Shown: piece by piece, positions 1 to 6,553 of the stretch | Numbering within the stretch: the first letter of the stretch is position 1 | Layout of the letters: each line of letters opens with the position of its first letter | NCBI GenBank assembly: GCA_017552495.1 | Contig: JAFZPW010000119.1 | Span: forward strand, 1-9,349 | Origin: Clostridia bacterium | Lineage (GTDB): Bacteria; Bacillota; Clostridia; Oscillospirales; Butyricicoccaceae | Direction: 5' to 3' | DNA length: 9,349 nucleotides | Notes under the pieces: generated by a model | What the model was told of the DNA's origin: nothing | The model's database searches: none | Seen by the model: only the letters and a program-made list of their open reading frames with translations | Program-made: the position numbers and the translations under genes

Positions 1-552
1 CAGATCGACACTTCCAACATCCTCTTTATCTGCGGCGGCGCTTTTGACGGGCTGGATAAGGTCATAGAAAAGCGCATCGGCAAACAGGGGATCGGCTTTG
101 GCGCCGAGGTGCATTCCAAAGCCAACGTATCCACCGATCTGCTGCGTTTGGCCGAGCCCCATGATGTGTTGAAATTCGGCATCATTCCCGAACTGGTTGG
201 TCGCCTGCCTGTGCTGGTTACGCTGGATCCGTTGGATAAGGCGGCGCTTTTGCGAATTCTCACCGAGCCGAAAAACGCCCTGACCCGGCAATATGCCAAA
301 CTGATGGAATACGACGGCGTAAAGCTGGAGTTTGAGCCAGAGGCGCTGGAGGCGCTGGCGGACAAGGCGCTCAAGTTGAAAACCGGCGCCCGCGGCCTGC
401 GCTCGGTGATGGAAAGCGTAATGACCGATATCATGTTCCAGACCCCTTCGGAATCCGACGTGCTTTCCGTGACCATCACGGCGGACGCCGTGAACGGCAA
501 GGCAAAGCCTAAGGTGGCGCGAAGCGCGATTCCAAACAAAGTGTCCCGATAA
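1..552 (+). CDS. clpX: ATP-dependent Clp protease ATP-binding subunit ClpX (3' part, 5' end outside window)
   Basis: ClpX is the cytoplasmic AAA+ unfoldase that feeds substrates to ClpP. The open frame starts with the first base of the window, and 183 residues of the C-terminal half are visible. They begin at QIDTSNILFICGGAF, the end of the large AAA+ domain. The ClpP-docking loop IGF is at fragment residues 31-33, the arginine-finger segment ELVGRLP has Arg68, EPKNALTRQY is at 89-98, and the sensor-2 motif GARGLRS has Arg131. These match ClpX at nearly every key position. The Walker motifs, GYVG pore loop and N-terminal zinc domain lie upstream of the window. The poorly conserved tail after about residue 168 is normal for the family. 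A strong terminator follows 12 nt after the stop, so this gene does not appear to be cotranscribed with the germination genes. Confidence 0.97.
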   Translation, partial: QIDTSNILFICGGAFDGLDKVIEKRIGKQGIGFGAEVHSKANVSTDLLRLAEPHDVLKFGIIPELVGRLPVLVTLDPLDKAALLRILTEPKNALTRQYAKLMEYDGVKLEFEPEALEALADKALKLKTGARGLRSVMESVMTDIMFQTPSESDVLSVTITADAVNGKAKPKVARSAIPNKVSR

Positions 553-564
553 ATCCGATGATCG

Positions 565-596
565 GGCGGCAGTCTTTGACTGCCGCCTTTTTGTAT
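565..596 (+). terminator. Intrinsic terminator of clpX
   Basis: A perfect 10-bp stem pairs GGCGGCAGTC (565-574) with GACTGCCGCC (578-587) across a TTT loop. A run of five T, then GT, follows at 588-594. It lies 12 nt after the clpX stop codon and isolates clpX from the germination operon. Confidence 0.9.
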
Positions 597-612
597 TCCC
601 GGCAATTTCGGG

Positions 613-619
613 CATACTA
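613..619 (+). promoter_or_regulatory. Candidate SigG (forespore) -10 element of the germination operon
   Basis: CATACTA at 613-619 equals the consensus -10 of SigG-dependent forespore promoters, the class that normally transcribes gerA-type operons. It lies 20 nt before the ATG at 640, giving a predicted transcript start near 626 and a very short leader carrying the Shine-Dalgarno sequence at 628-635. The -35 is not convincing: the nearest GHATR-like box is GTATT at 593-597, only 15 bp upstream instead of about 18. The call therefore rests on the exact -10 and the identity of the downstream genes. Confidence 0.5.
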
Positions 620-639
620 TCGGAAACGAGGTGATGGGA

Positions 640-2091
640 ATGCCGGAATATGTATCTTGCGATTTGGAAAAGAACATTCGAGCCGTAAAGGCAATTTTCG
701 GATCGGACGGAACGCTGATTTGCAGACGGTTGCAGCCCATTCGGCTGGAAAAGCCCCGCTGCTGCCTGTTTTGCATTGACGGAATGGCTGCTGCCGAGAT
801 GCTAAATGAAGCGGTTGTCCGCCCGATTTCGTTGCTGCAAGTCCGCCCGGCCAGGGAAACGGCGATTGCAGACTTTTTGCAGCAGCAGGTGCTGCAAGCC
901 TGCGAATCCAAGCAGGAAAAGAAAATGGAAGGCTTGCTGCACGCGCTGCTATACGGCGACGCGCTCCTTTTTGTAGAGGGAAGCGACAGCGCCCTGATTT
1001 TGGGAAGCAAAGGGTTTATGAAGCGCGGCATTACGGAGCCTGTGAGCGAAACCTGTCTCAAAGGCCCGCGGGAAGGGTTTGTAGAACCGCTGCTTCATAA
1101 TCTTGCCATGCTGCGGAGGCGCTTGCGAACAACAGATTTAAAGCTGGAATACTTTACGCTTGGAACAGTGACAAAAACCGATTGCTGTCTGTGTTATCTG
1201 GGAAACTGCGTCGATCCAGACGTGCTGGCGCGTCTGCGAAAACGGCTGGAGCAGATCACCATCGACGGCGTGATCGACAGCAATTATATTGCGGAACTGA
1301 TTCGTGACAAACCCTATTCACTGTTCCGAACAACGGGCAGCAGCGAACGGCCCGACGTGGTGGCGGCCAAACTGTTGGAGGGGCGCATTGCCATCTTTTC
1401 CGACGGAAGCCCCATGGCCGTTACAGTGCCCCATCTCTTTTTGGAACAGTTTCAATCCAGTGAAGACTATTATGTTGACGTAGCATTTGCAGGAATCAAC
1501 CGGCTTTTGCGTATCATCGGCTTTTTCTTTGCCATTTCGATCCTTCCGGTCTATTTGTCGCTGGTGGTGTTCCATCATGCCTTCATGCCGCTGAAGTTGA
1601 TTTTGAGCATTGCTGCGGCGCGGCAGGACGTTCCGTTTCCGATCTTTTTCGAAGCGCTGATCTTGCTGGGGTCCTTTGATATTTTGCGGGAAGCGGGAGT
1701 CCGCACGCCCTCTACCATGGGGCAGACCCTTTCTGTGGTGGGTGGGCTGGTGATCGGACAGGCCGCAGTGGATGCAAGACTGGTTTCGGTGCCTGTCCTG
1801 ATTATTGTGGCACTTTCCGGAATTTGTGCGCTGATCGCGCCAAAGTTAAAAGCTGTGACCCTGATTTGCCGCCTTGCGCTGATGTGCCTGGGGGTCAATT
1901 TTGGACTTTACGGCTATCTCCTGGGAATTTTGATGATTGCGGGCCTTTTGGCGGGACAAAAATCTTTTGGCGTACCTTATCTTGCGGGACTGCCGCTGTT
2001 TGGCGCGGAAAAAAGCGAGGACAGCGTAATCCGCACGCCGTTTTGGCGTATGAAGCGATTCGGGCGTTTTTTGGCGGGAAAAGGGGAGTAA
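640..2091 (+). CDS. GerA/GerKA-family spore germinant receptor subunit A
   Basis: This is the A subunit of a nutrient germinant receptor, which sits with the B and C subunits in the inner spore membrane and triggers germination. The 483-residue product has the usual family length. A soluble N-terminal half carries KGPREGF (141-147), a LLRRRL-like stretch, SSERPD (about 234-239), LLEGRIAI and EDYY (275-278). A membrane half follows with hydrophobic segments near 290-312, 335-347, 370-402 and 408-438, and includes ILREAGVRTP (348-357) and LVIGQAAVDA. All are hallmarks of the GerA family. The ATG at 640 is chosen because GAGGTGAT at 628-635 is a near-ideal ribosome binding site at proper spacing. 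The in-frame GTG at 631 and ATG at 634 overlap that site. It is first in an A-C-B operon, the gerK arrangement. The specific paralogue and the germinant cannot be told from sequence. Confidence 0.96.
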   Translation: MPEYVSCDLEKNIRAVKAIFGSDGTLICRRLQPIRLEKPRCCLFCIDGMAAAEMLNEAVVRPISLLQVRPARETAIADFLQQQVLQACESKQEKKMEGLLHALLYGDALLFVEGSDSALILGSKGFMKRGITEPVSETCLKGPREGFVEPLLHNLAMLRRRLRTTDLKLEYFTLGTVTKTDCCLCYLGNCVDPDVLARLRKRLEQITIDGVIDSNYIAELIRDKPYSLFRTTGSSERPDVVAAKLLEGRIAIFSDGSPMAVTVPHLFLEQFQSSEDYYVDVAFAGINRLLRIIGFFFAISILPVYLSLVVFHHAFMPLKLILSIAAARQDVPFPIFFEALILLGSFDILREAGVRTPSTMGQTLSVVGGLVIGQAAVDARLVSVPVLIIVALSGICALIAPKLKAVTLICRLALMCLGVNFGLYGYLLGILMIAGLLAGQKSFGVPYLAGLPLFGAEKSEDSVIRTPFWRMKRFGRFLAGKGE

Positions 2092-2092
2092 C

Positions 2093-3166
2093 ATGCGGAA
2101 AGATACGATTTTTTTCCTGTCGGGATGCCTGTTGATCGCGCTGTCCGGATGCGGTAAGGATGTGTCCTCGCTCACTGTTGTCACCGGTGTGGGGATCGAC
2201 GGGATCGAACAGGATTATCAAATCACGGCCGAAGCCATTCAGTTGACCCATTCGGATGAAGAGAGTCAAAGTATTCTCCTTCATGCCGCCGGACAAAGCA
2301 TGACAGAAGGGCTGAATCATACGGTGCCGATGACGGGGCGGCCGCTGCATTGCGGGCACGCGCAGGTTCTGGTGATCGGACATGGAACCGCGTCTTACGG
2401 TGTGGAATCGCTTTTGACCGATATTTTAGGCGACAACAGCTATCCCGTATCGCTTTTACCGGTGGTGGCAGAGCATGGCGCGGCGGAAATCATGGAAACA
2501 AAACCGGTAGTGGGAACACTGGGAAGTACGGAATTGGAAAAACTCGTCACTCGGGGACAAGCGACCTGCACCAATCCGGCCGAGCCTGCGGTCTCGTTCT
2601 TTCAACGGGTAAAAGCGCCGGGGATCGAGGCGGTGTTGCCCTGCGTCGCTCTCCGGCACAATGGTGAGACTCAGGTGCGGGAAATCGTGGGCACGGCGGT
2701 CTTCCGGGATATGCGGCTGAAAAAGATTCTGGATGTGGAAGAAAGCCGCGCGCTGATGTGGATGCTGGGCAGACGGGGAGGAGAATTGACCGTAGACGGA
2801 ACGCTGTTTCGCGTTGTCGGAAACCAGCGGACGCTGACAGCCGACACCGGGAGCGGAACGCTGCGTCTGCGGCTGGATCTTCAGACCTATGTTCCGCTGG
2901 ACAATCCGGAGAACTGGAAACAGCGGGTCGCCCTCGCGTTGAGGGAGCGGTGCGGCGGCGTGATGGAACAGCTTCGCCAGGCAGGATGCGACGCCGTCGG
3001 TTTTGGAAATCTCGTCTATCGCCGTATGCCGGGGGACTGGGCGGCGCTCCAGGAGGACTGGGCCGTGCTGTTTCAGGATTATCCCGTGACAATATCGGTG
3101 GAGATCGTCTCGGTTCGGGAAGGACGAATCGAAACAAAGACCGCCGGAGAAAGGATGGCTCCATGA
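2093..3166 (+). CDS. Ger(x)C/GerKC-family germinant receptor lipoprotein (subunit C)
   Basis: This is the C subunit of the germinant receptor, predicted to be lipid-anchored to the outer face of the inner spore membrane. The 357-residue precursor has a lipoprotein signal with lipobox LSGC (17-20), so Cys20 is the likely lipidated residue. An earlier LSGC at 9-12 is too close to the N-terminus to be used. Family features are the N-terminal VVTGVGIDGIEQDYQIT segment (29-45) and a C-terminal domain with GCDAVGFGNLVYRR, paired Trp residues and FQDYPVTISVEIVSVREG (about 297-343), as in the GerC C-terminal domain. The ATG lies one base after the stop of subunit A, with GGGGAG as ribosome binding site inside the previous gene, so the two are probably translationally coupled. 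The 3' end overlaps subunit B by 4 nt (ATGA). Confidence 0.95.
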   Translation: MRKDTIFFLSGCLLIALSGCGKDVSSLTVVTGVGIDGIEQDYQITAEAIQLTHSDEESQSILLHAAGQSMTEGLNHTVPMTGRPLHCGHAQVLVIGHGTASYGVESLLTDILGDNSYPVSLLPVVAEHGAAEIMETKPVVGTLGSTELEKLVTRGQATCTNPAEPAVSFFQRVKAPGIEAVLPCVALRHNGETQVREIVGTAVFRDMRLKKILDVEESRALMWMLGRRGGELTVDGTLFRVVGNQRTLTADTGSGTLRLRLDLQTYVPLDNPENWKQRVALALRERCGGVMEQLRQAGCDAVGFGNLVYRRMPGDWAALQEDWAVLFQDYPVTISVEIVSVREGRIETKTAGERMAP

Positions 3167-4194
3167 AAAAAACTGCGGCCGTCAGGCCCCTTCATGTATT
3201 TTTTCTGCTCACCATCTTTTTTTTGCAGGATCTTGTTTCCGCGGGCGAGGTGGGAGGGCTTCCACTTGGGTCTTTGCTGTATCTGGCGACGGGAGCCTGC
3301 TCCGTTCTTCCGGTGTTTTTCCTCTTTTATATCGGGAAGGAAACCGGGTGGAATAATCCGTTTGCCGCCCTGTTTGGAGAAACGCCGGGCGCCAGGATCA
3401 CCGATATCGCGGCGATCGGCGCCGTTGGCTTTGCGGCGGGAGCCGTTCGCTCCTTTACCGATTTTATGGTGGTCAACGAACTCAATGCGGCGGGAAGAGC
3501 GGGCAACGTGCTCTTGATCGGCGCCGCGATCTTCGTGCTGCTGCTGGGAGATCGCCCGATCCTTTTCCACACGGCATGGATTTTTCAGCCGCTGATCATG
3601 AGCGCGCTGCTTGTAAACGTTGCGATTACGCTTCCGCACGCAAAGCTGGAAAACCTGCCGCCTTTTGTCATGGAAGACAAGGGCGCTTTGCTGCGGGCGG
3701 CGGCAAAGCAAATGTTGCTCTACGTTCCTCCTGCGATTTATCCCATTTTTTTGGCCGGAAAAGAGCAGGGTACGAAAAAAAGCGCGGTGCTGCTTGCCTG
3801 TCCGGTGGCATGCTTGCTTTTGTTTATTCTGCACGCCCGTGACGGCGCTGTTTTGGGATATCCTACCATTGGAATTTTTCGTTATCCCGTTTATGTCGCG
3901 GCGGGGATCCGCAGACACAGCGAGGTTTTGATCTCCTCGGTTTTTGCTCTTTGTCAGACGTTTTATGCGGCGGTCTGTCTGCGTTTCGTCGTCGATCGGC
4001 TGCGGGAGCGAAGACCCGGGAAGGAAACCTTAAGCGCCGCCGGACTTGCTGCGGGTTCCGTGCTGTTCTCTATGATTCCGACAGAGGCGATCCGTCAATT
4101 CCGGCTGTTTTTCGGCGCAGGGATTTTGCTTCTTGTGGCAGCGACCGCTTTGGCTGTGTTTTTTCGTGTGTACCGAAGCAAACGCGGCATATAA
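3163..4194 (+). CDS. GerB/GerKB-family germinant receptor permease-like subunit B
   Basis: This is the integral-membrane B subunit of the germinant receptor, a member of the APC-like endospore germination permease family believed to bind the nutrient germinant. The product has 343 residues, slightly shorter than the usual 360 or so. It is almost wholly hydrophobic, with about ten segments (roughly 11-27, 36-57, 82-104, 115-129, 135-157, 184-198, 207-224, 253-276, 290-306, 315-336). Family-like features are the N-terminal FLQDLVSAGEVGGLPLGS region and the late LGYPTIGIFRYPVYVAAGIRRHSEVLISSVF segment (231-261, quoted in part). The start is the ATG overlapping the subunit C stop (ATGA), with AAAGGA about 8 nt upstream. 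An in-frame extension upstream is only the shadow of the overlapping gene. B subunits diverge fast, so the operon context carries part of the evidence. Confidence 0.92.
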   Translation: MKKTAAVRPLHVFFLLTIFFLQDLVSAGEVGGLPLGSLLYLATGACSVLPVFFLFYIGKETGWNNPFAALFGETPGARITDIAAIGAVGFAAGAVRSFTDFMVVNELNAAGRAGNVLLIGAAIFVLLLGDRPILFHTAWIFQPLIMSALLVNVAITLPHAKLENLPPFVMEDKGALLRAAAKQMLLYVPPAIYPIFLAGKEQGTKKSAVLLACPVACLLLFILHARDGAVLGYPTIGIFRYPVYVAAGIRRHSEVLISSVFALCQTFYAAVCLRFVVDRLRERRPGKETLSAAGLAAGSVLFSMIPTEAIRQFRLFFGAGILLLVAATALAVFFRVYRSKRGI

Positions 4195-4243
4195 CGCCGT
4201 TTTCTCGCATAGAATGAACGGAAAAACGCGAGGAGGCAACAAC

Positions 4244-5134
4244 ATGAAAATACCGATTTTTACAGGCAGCGCCGCGGCGCTGGTAACACCCTTTGACGAA
4301 ACCGGGGCTCTGGATCTTTCCGCTATGGGACAGTTGATCGACTGGCATCTTGCAAACGGGACGCGGGCTCTGGTCGTCTGCGCCACCACGGGAGAATGCG
4401 CGACCCTGACGGACAAGGAATGGGAATCCGTCGTGACGTTTGCGCTGGATCGGGCCGACGGCAAAATTCCCGTGATTGTCGGTGCCGGAAAAAACGATAC
4501 GGCTCACGCGCTGCGCCTTTGCCGCCGCGCGGAAACGCTTGGCGCGCAAGGGGTTTTGCTGGTCACGCCATATTACAACAAGACCACGCAAAGCGGTCTG
4601 ATCCGTCACTTTACAGAGATTGCCGATCAAACAGCCTTGCCCATCCTGCTGTATAACGTGCCTTCCCGAACGGGACTTTGCATTGCGGCCGAGACGTATG
4701 CGACATTGGCCAAGCATCCCCGAATTTTCGGTACGAAGGAGGCGTCGGGAGATTTCAGCCTGATACTGAAAACCAAGCGCCTGTGCCCCAAGGATTTTGC
4801 CCTTTACAGCGGGAACGACGACCAGATCGTGCCGATTCTCGCTCTGGGCGGGGTGGGCGTGATCTCCACCATGGCCAACGTGATCCCCCGGGAAACCCAG
4901 CGCATCTGCGAACTGTGGGCGGAGGGAAGCGGGGAAGAGGCCGCCGCGCTGCAAATTCGCTGTCAACCGCTGATTCAGGCTCTGTTCCGTGAGGTCAATC
5001 CCATTCCCGTAAAAGAGGCGCTGCAGCAAATGGGAAAGATCAGCGGTACGCTCCGTCTGCCGCTGGTGCGGATCGGCAGTACCGCCCAGCGGGAACTTTT
5101 TGCCGCCATGAAGGAGTTTGGCCTGATATCCTGA
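4244..5134 (+). CDS. dapA: 4-hydroxy-tetrahydrodipicolinate synthase
   Basis: This cytoplasmic enzyme condenses pyruvate with aspartate semialdehyde, the first committed step of the diaminopimelate/lysine pathway. The product, or its dihydrodipicolinate derivative, is also the source of spore dipicolinate. The 296-residue protein has the normal length. Active-site residues are present: Thr48-Thr49 in ATTGE, Tyr111 in TPYYNK, Tyr137 and Arg142 in YNVPSRTG, and the Schiff-base Lys165 in GTKEASGD. Arg142 and the TTGE form favour this enzyme over N-acetylneuraminate lyase, despite amino-sugar genes nearby on the other strand. One oddity is Ala47 where most relatives have Gly before TTGE. AGGAGG at 4231-4236, seven nt before the ATG, fixes the start. 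It lies 49 nt after the germination operon, and I see no strong terminator or promoter between them. Confidence 0.96.
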   Translation: MKIPIFTGSAAALVTPFDETGALDLSAMGQLIDWHLANGTRALVVCATTGECATLTDKEWESVVTFALDRADGKIPVIVGAGKNDTAHALRLCRRAETLGAQGVLLVTPYYNKTTQSGLIRHFTEIADQTALPILLYNVPSRTGLCIAAETYATLAKHPRIFGTKEASGDFSLILKTKRLCPKDFALYSGNDDQIVPILALGGVGVISTMANVIPRETQRICELWAEGSGEEAAALQIRCQPLIQALFREVNPIPVKEALQQMGKISGTLRLPLVRIGSTAQRELFAAMKEFGLIS

Positions 5135-5154
5135 TAAAAATCGCGCGCCGGGAC

Positions 5155-5183
5155 TGGAAAAACGGGAACGCTTATGATATGAT
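5155..5183 (+). promoter_or_regulatory. Possible promoter of ridA
   Basis: TGGAAA (5155-5160) and TATGAT (5178-5183) are separated by 17 bp and match SigA -35/-10 consensus at 4 and 5 of 6 positions. The predicted start is near 5190, inside the tandem repeat that follows. There is no terminator between dapA and this site, so ridA could also be reached by read-through. Confidence 0.4.
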
Positions 5184-5205
5184 AGCACTATTGATAGCAC
5201 TATCA
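5181..5205 (+). repeat. Two tandem 12-bp operator-like dyads before ridA
   Basis: GATAGCACTAT occurs twice in direct orientation (5181-5191 and 5193-5203), one base apart. The second copy sits in a clean inverted repeat, TGATAG-CA-CTATCA (5192-5205). The first copy is the same dyad with one mismatch. They overlap the predicted -10 and transcription start of ridA, which is where a repressor site would lie. No regulator is identified. A small GC hairpin, GGCGC (5211-5215) with GCGCC (5222-5226), follows just before the ribosome binding site. Confidence 0.55.
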
Positions 5206-5244
5206 CAGGCGGCGCCTGACTGCGCCGGGAAAAGGAGGCATTTT

Positions 5245-5622
5245 ATGCAAAAGAAGATTCATACGGAAAAAGCGCCTGGCGCCATCGGCCCGTATTCGCA
5301 GGCCGTCGAAATCGACCAGTTGGTGTACACGTCGGGACAGCTTGGCATCGACCCCGTTACCGGCAATCTGGCCGAGGGCGTGGAAGCCCAGACCCGTCAG
5401 GCGCTGGAAAATGTCAAGGCGATCCTGGCTGCGGCAGGTCTCGGAATGGAACGCATTGTAAAAACACTGGTGTTCATCAAGAATATGAACGATTTTGGCG
5501 CAGTCAACAAAATCTATGCCGAATACATCTGCGGCGACGTTTTGCCCGCCCGTTCCTGCGTGGAGGTGGCCGCGCTGCCGAAGGGCGGTCTGGTGGAGAT
5601 TGAAGTCATCGCAAAAAAGTAA
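5245..5622 (+). CDS. ridA: RidA family reactive intermediate (enamine/imine) deaminase
   Basis: RidA proteins are small cytoplasmic trimers that hydrolyse reactive 2-aminoacrylate-type enamines/imines formed by PLP enzymes. The 125-residue product has the standard length and shows GAIGPYSQA with Tyr17 (12-20), YTSGQLGIDP (28-37), ALENVKAILAAAGL (53-66) and the signature PARSCVEVAALPKGGLVEIE (101-120). Arg103 and Glu118 line up with Arg105 and Glu120 of the E. coli enzyme, so it belongs to the active RidA subgroup. The ATG at 5245 is set by AAGGAGG at 5232-5238, six nt upstream. An in-frame ATG at 5179 lies within promoter-like sequence and has no ribosome binding site. It lies 110 nt downstream of dapA. 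A hairpin terminator follows 13 nt after the stop. Confidence 0.96.
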   Translation: MQKKIHTEKAPGAIGPYSQAVEIDQLVYTSGQLGIDPVTGNLAEGVEAQTRQALENVKAILAAAGLGMERIVKTLVFIKNMNDFGAVNKIYAEYICGDVLPARSCVEVAALPKGGLVEIEVIAKK

Positions 5623-5635
5623 CAGACATGTTAAA

Positions 5636-5671
5636 GCCCGCCGCAGTTCCATTAAACTGCGGCGGGCCTTT
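5636..5671. terminator. Bidirectional hairpin between convergent ridA and the ROK kinase gene
   Basis: A perfect 13-bp stem pairs GCCCGCCGCAGTT (5636-5648) with AACTGCGGCGGGC (5655-5667) around a 6-nt loop. On the + strand it is followed by CTTTCT; on the - strand it is followed by TTTAAC. It occupies almost the whole 55-nt gap between two convergent stops. The T runs are short, but stem strength and position make it a likely terminator for both. Confidence 0.8.
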
Positions 5672-5677
5672 CTGCGT

Positions 5678-6553
5678 TCAATCGAAAAGCAGTTTTTCCG
5701 CGAGAAGGGCGGCGCCGATGAGCCCGGCGCGGTTGCCCAAAACCGCCTGGCGCAGCTCGGCCATTTCAAATCCCGGCATCAGTTGTCCGGCGGTGCAGGC
5801 GGCGATCTTTTGAAACAGCCGATCGTTTTCCATGATTCCGCCGCCCAAAACGACACAGCGCGGATTGAAAATATGGATCAGCGTACTCAGTCCATAACTG
5901 ACGTTGCGAACCCATCGTTCGATCACCGGGCGAAGGACGGGACGCTCCATGTGCTCGCAGACCGCGCGGCCATTTTTGATTTCCGGGTCAACGGCCATCG
6001 CCGCGTTAACCAGCGCCGAGGCAGAGGCAAAATTCTCATAAAAGGCCGCGCAAAGGCCATCGCCGTTTGATTCCTGCGAAAACAATTGCATGGCGCCGAA
6101 CTCTCCCGCGGAATCGTTCGCGCCGCGGTAAATCATCCCGTTTTGCACGATTGCGCCGCCGATCCCCGTACCATAGGTCAGACAAAGATAGTCGGGAACG
6201 CCTTTGGCGGCGCCGAAGCGGCCTTCGCCCAGAGCGGCGGCGTTGGCGTCGTTTTCCACCGCTACGGGGCACTTCAGGGCGGCGGTCAGCATCTGTTTTA
6301 CACTGGCGCCGGTATAATTCAAAACGGGACCGTTGTCAAAAAGAATGATTCCTTCCCGGCTCACTTGACCCCGGGAGGCGACGCCGAGGGCGTCTACCGT
6401 GCCAAAGCGCCGGACGGCCGCTTCTGCGTCGGACAGCAGCGCTTGCGCGGAATGGACAAGCGCTGCCTGCTCCTGGAATTCCGAAAGAGAAACGCCGTCC
6501 CACAGCGCGGATTTGATCGCCGTCCCGCCGATATCCAAAACAGCAATCCGCAT
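5678..6553 (-). CDS. ROK family sugar kinase lacking the zinc motif
   Basis: This is an ATP-dependent cytoplasmic kinase of the ROK family, which phosphorylates glucose or N-acetylated hexosamines. The 291-residue product has the N-terminal phosphate-binding motif DIGGTAIK (7-14), ENDANAAALGEGRFG with the catalytic Asp, GTGIGGAIV, SAGEFGAM and a C-terminal VVLGGGI nucleotide-binding segment. The usual zinc ligands are absent: the His of GEIGH is Ala (GEFGA), and the CxCGxxGC cluster is replaced by a run with one Cys, although the following Glu-x-x-Ala-Ser-Ala helix (YENFASASAL) is kept. The ATG at 6553 is chosen over an upstream in-frame ATG at 6577 because AGGAGG (complement of 6561-6566) lies seven nt before it. 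The start overlaps the nagB stop by one base (TGATG). By context it may act on GlcNAc, ManNAc or glucosamine; substrate is not determinable. Confidence 0.9.
   Translation of the reverse strand: MRIAVLDIGGTAIKSALWDGVSLSEFQEQAALVHSAQALLSDAEAAVRRFGTVDALGVASRGQVSREGIILFDNGPVLNYTGASVKQMLTAALKCPVAVENDANAAALGEGRFGAAKGVPDYLCLTYGTGIGGAIVQNGMIYRGANDSAGEFGAMQLFSQESNGDGLCAAFYENFASASALVNAAMAVDPEIKNGRAVCEHMERPVLRPVIERWVRNVSYGLSTLIHIFNPRCVVLGGGIMENDRLFQKIAACTAGQLMPGFEMAELRQAVLGNRAGLIGAALLAEKLLFD

Noticed and set aside
2758..3162. Long in-frame upstream extension of the subunit B gene
   Set aside because: It lies wholly inside subunit C in another frame, lacks hydrophobic or GerB-like character, and the ATG at 3163 has a ribosome binding site and the typical ATGA overlap.
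4183..4205. CGGC (4185-4188) and GCCG (4196-4199) followed by TTTTC at the end of the germination operon, resembling a terminator
   Set aside because: The stem is only 4 bp plus a wobble and includes the stop codon of subunit B in its loop. It is too weak to call and left open as a possible inefficient terminator.
4190..4215. TATAAC (4190-4195) and TAGAAT (4210-4215) as -10 boxes for dapA
   Set aside because: Neither has an acceptable -35 hexamer at 16-18 bp upstream.
4244..5134. Reading dapA as N-acetylneuraminate lyase, given the nearby nagB and ROK kinase (a nan-like set)
   Set aside because: TTGE, YNVPSRTG with Arg142, and GTKEASGD are typical of dihydrodipicolinate synthase. The gene is also convergent to, not within, the amino-sugar unit.
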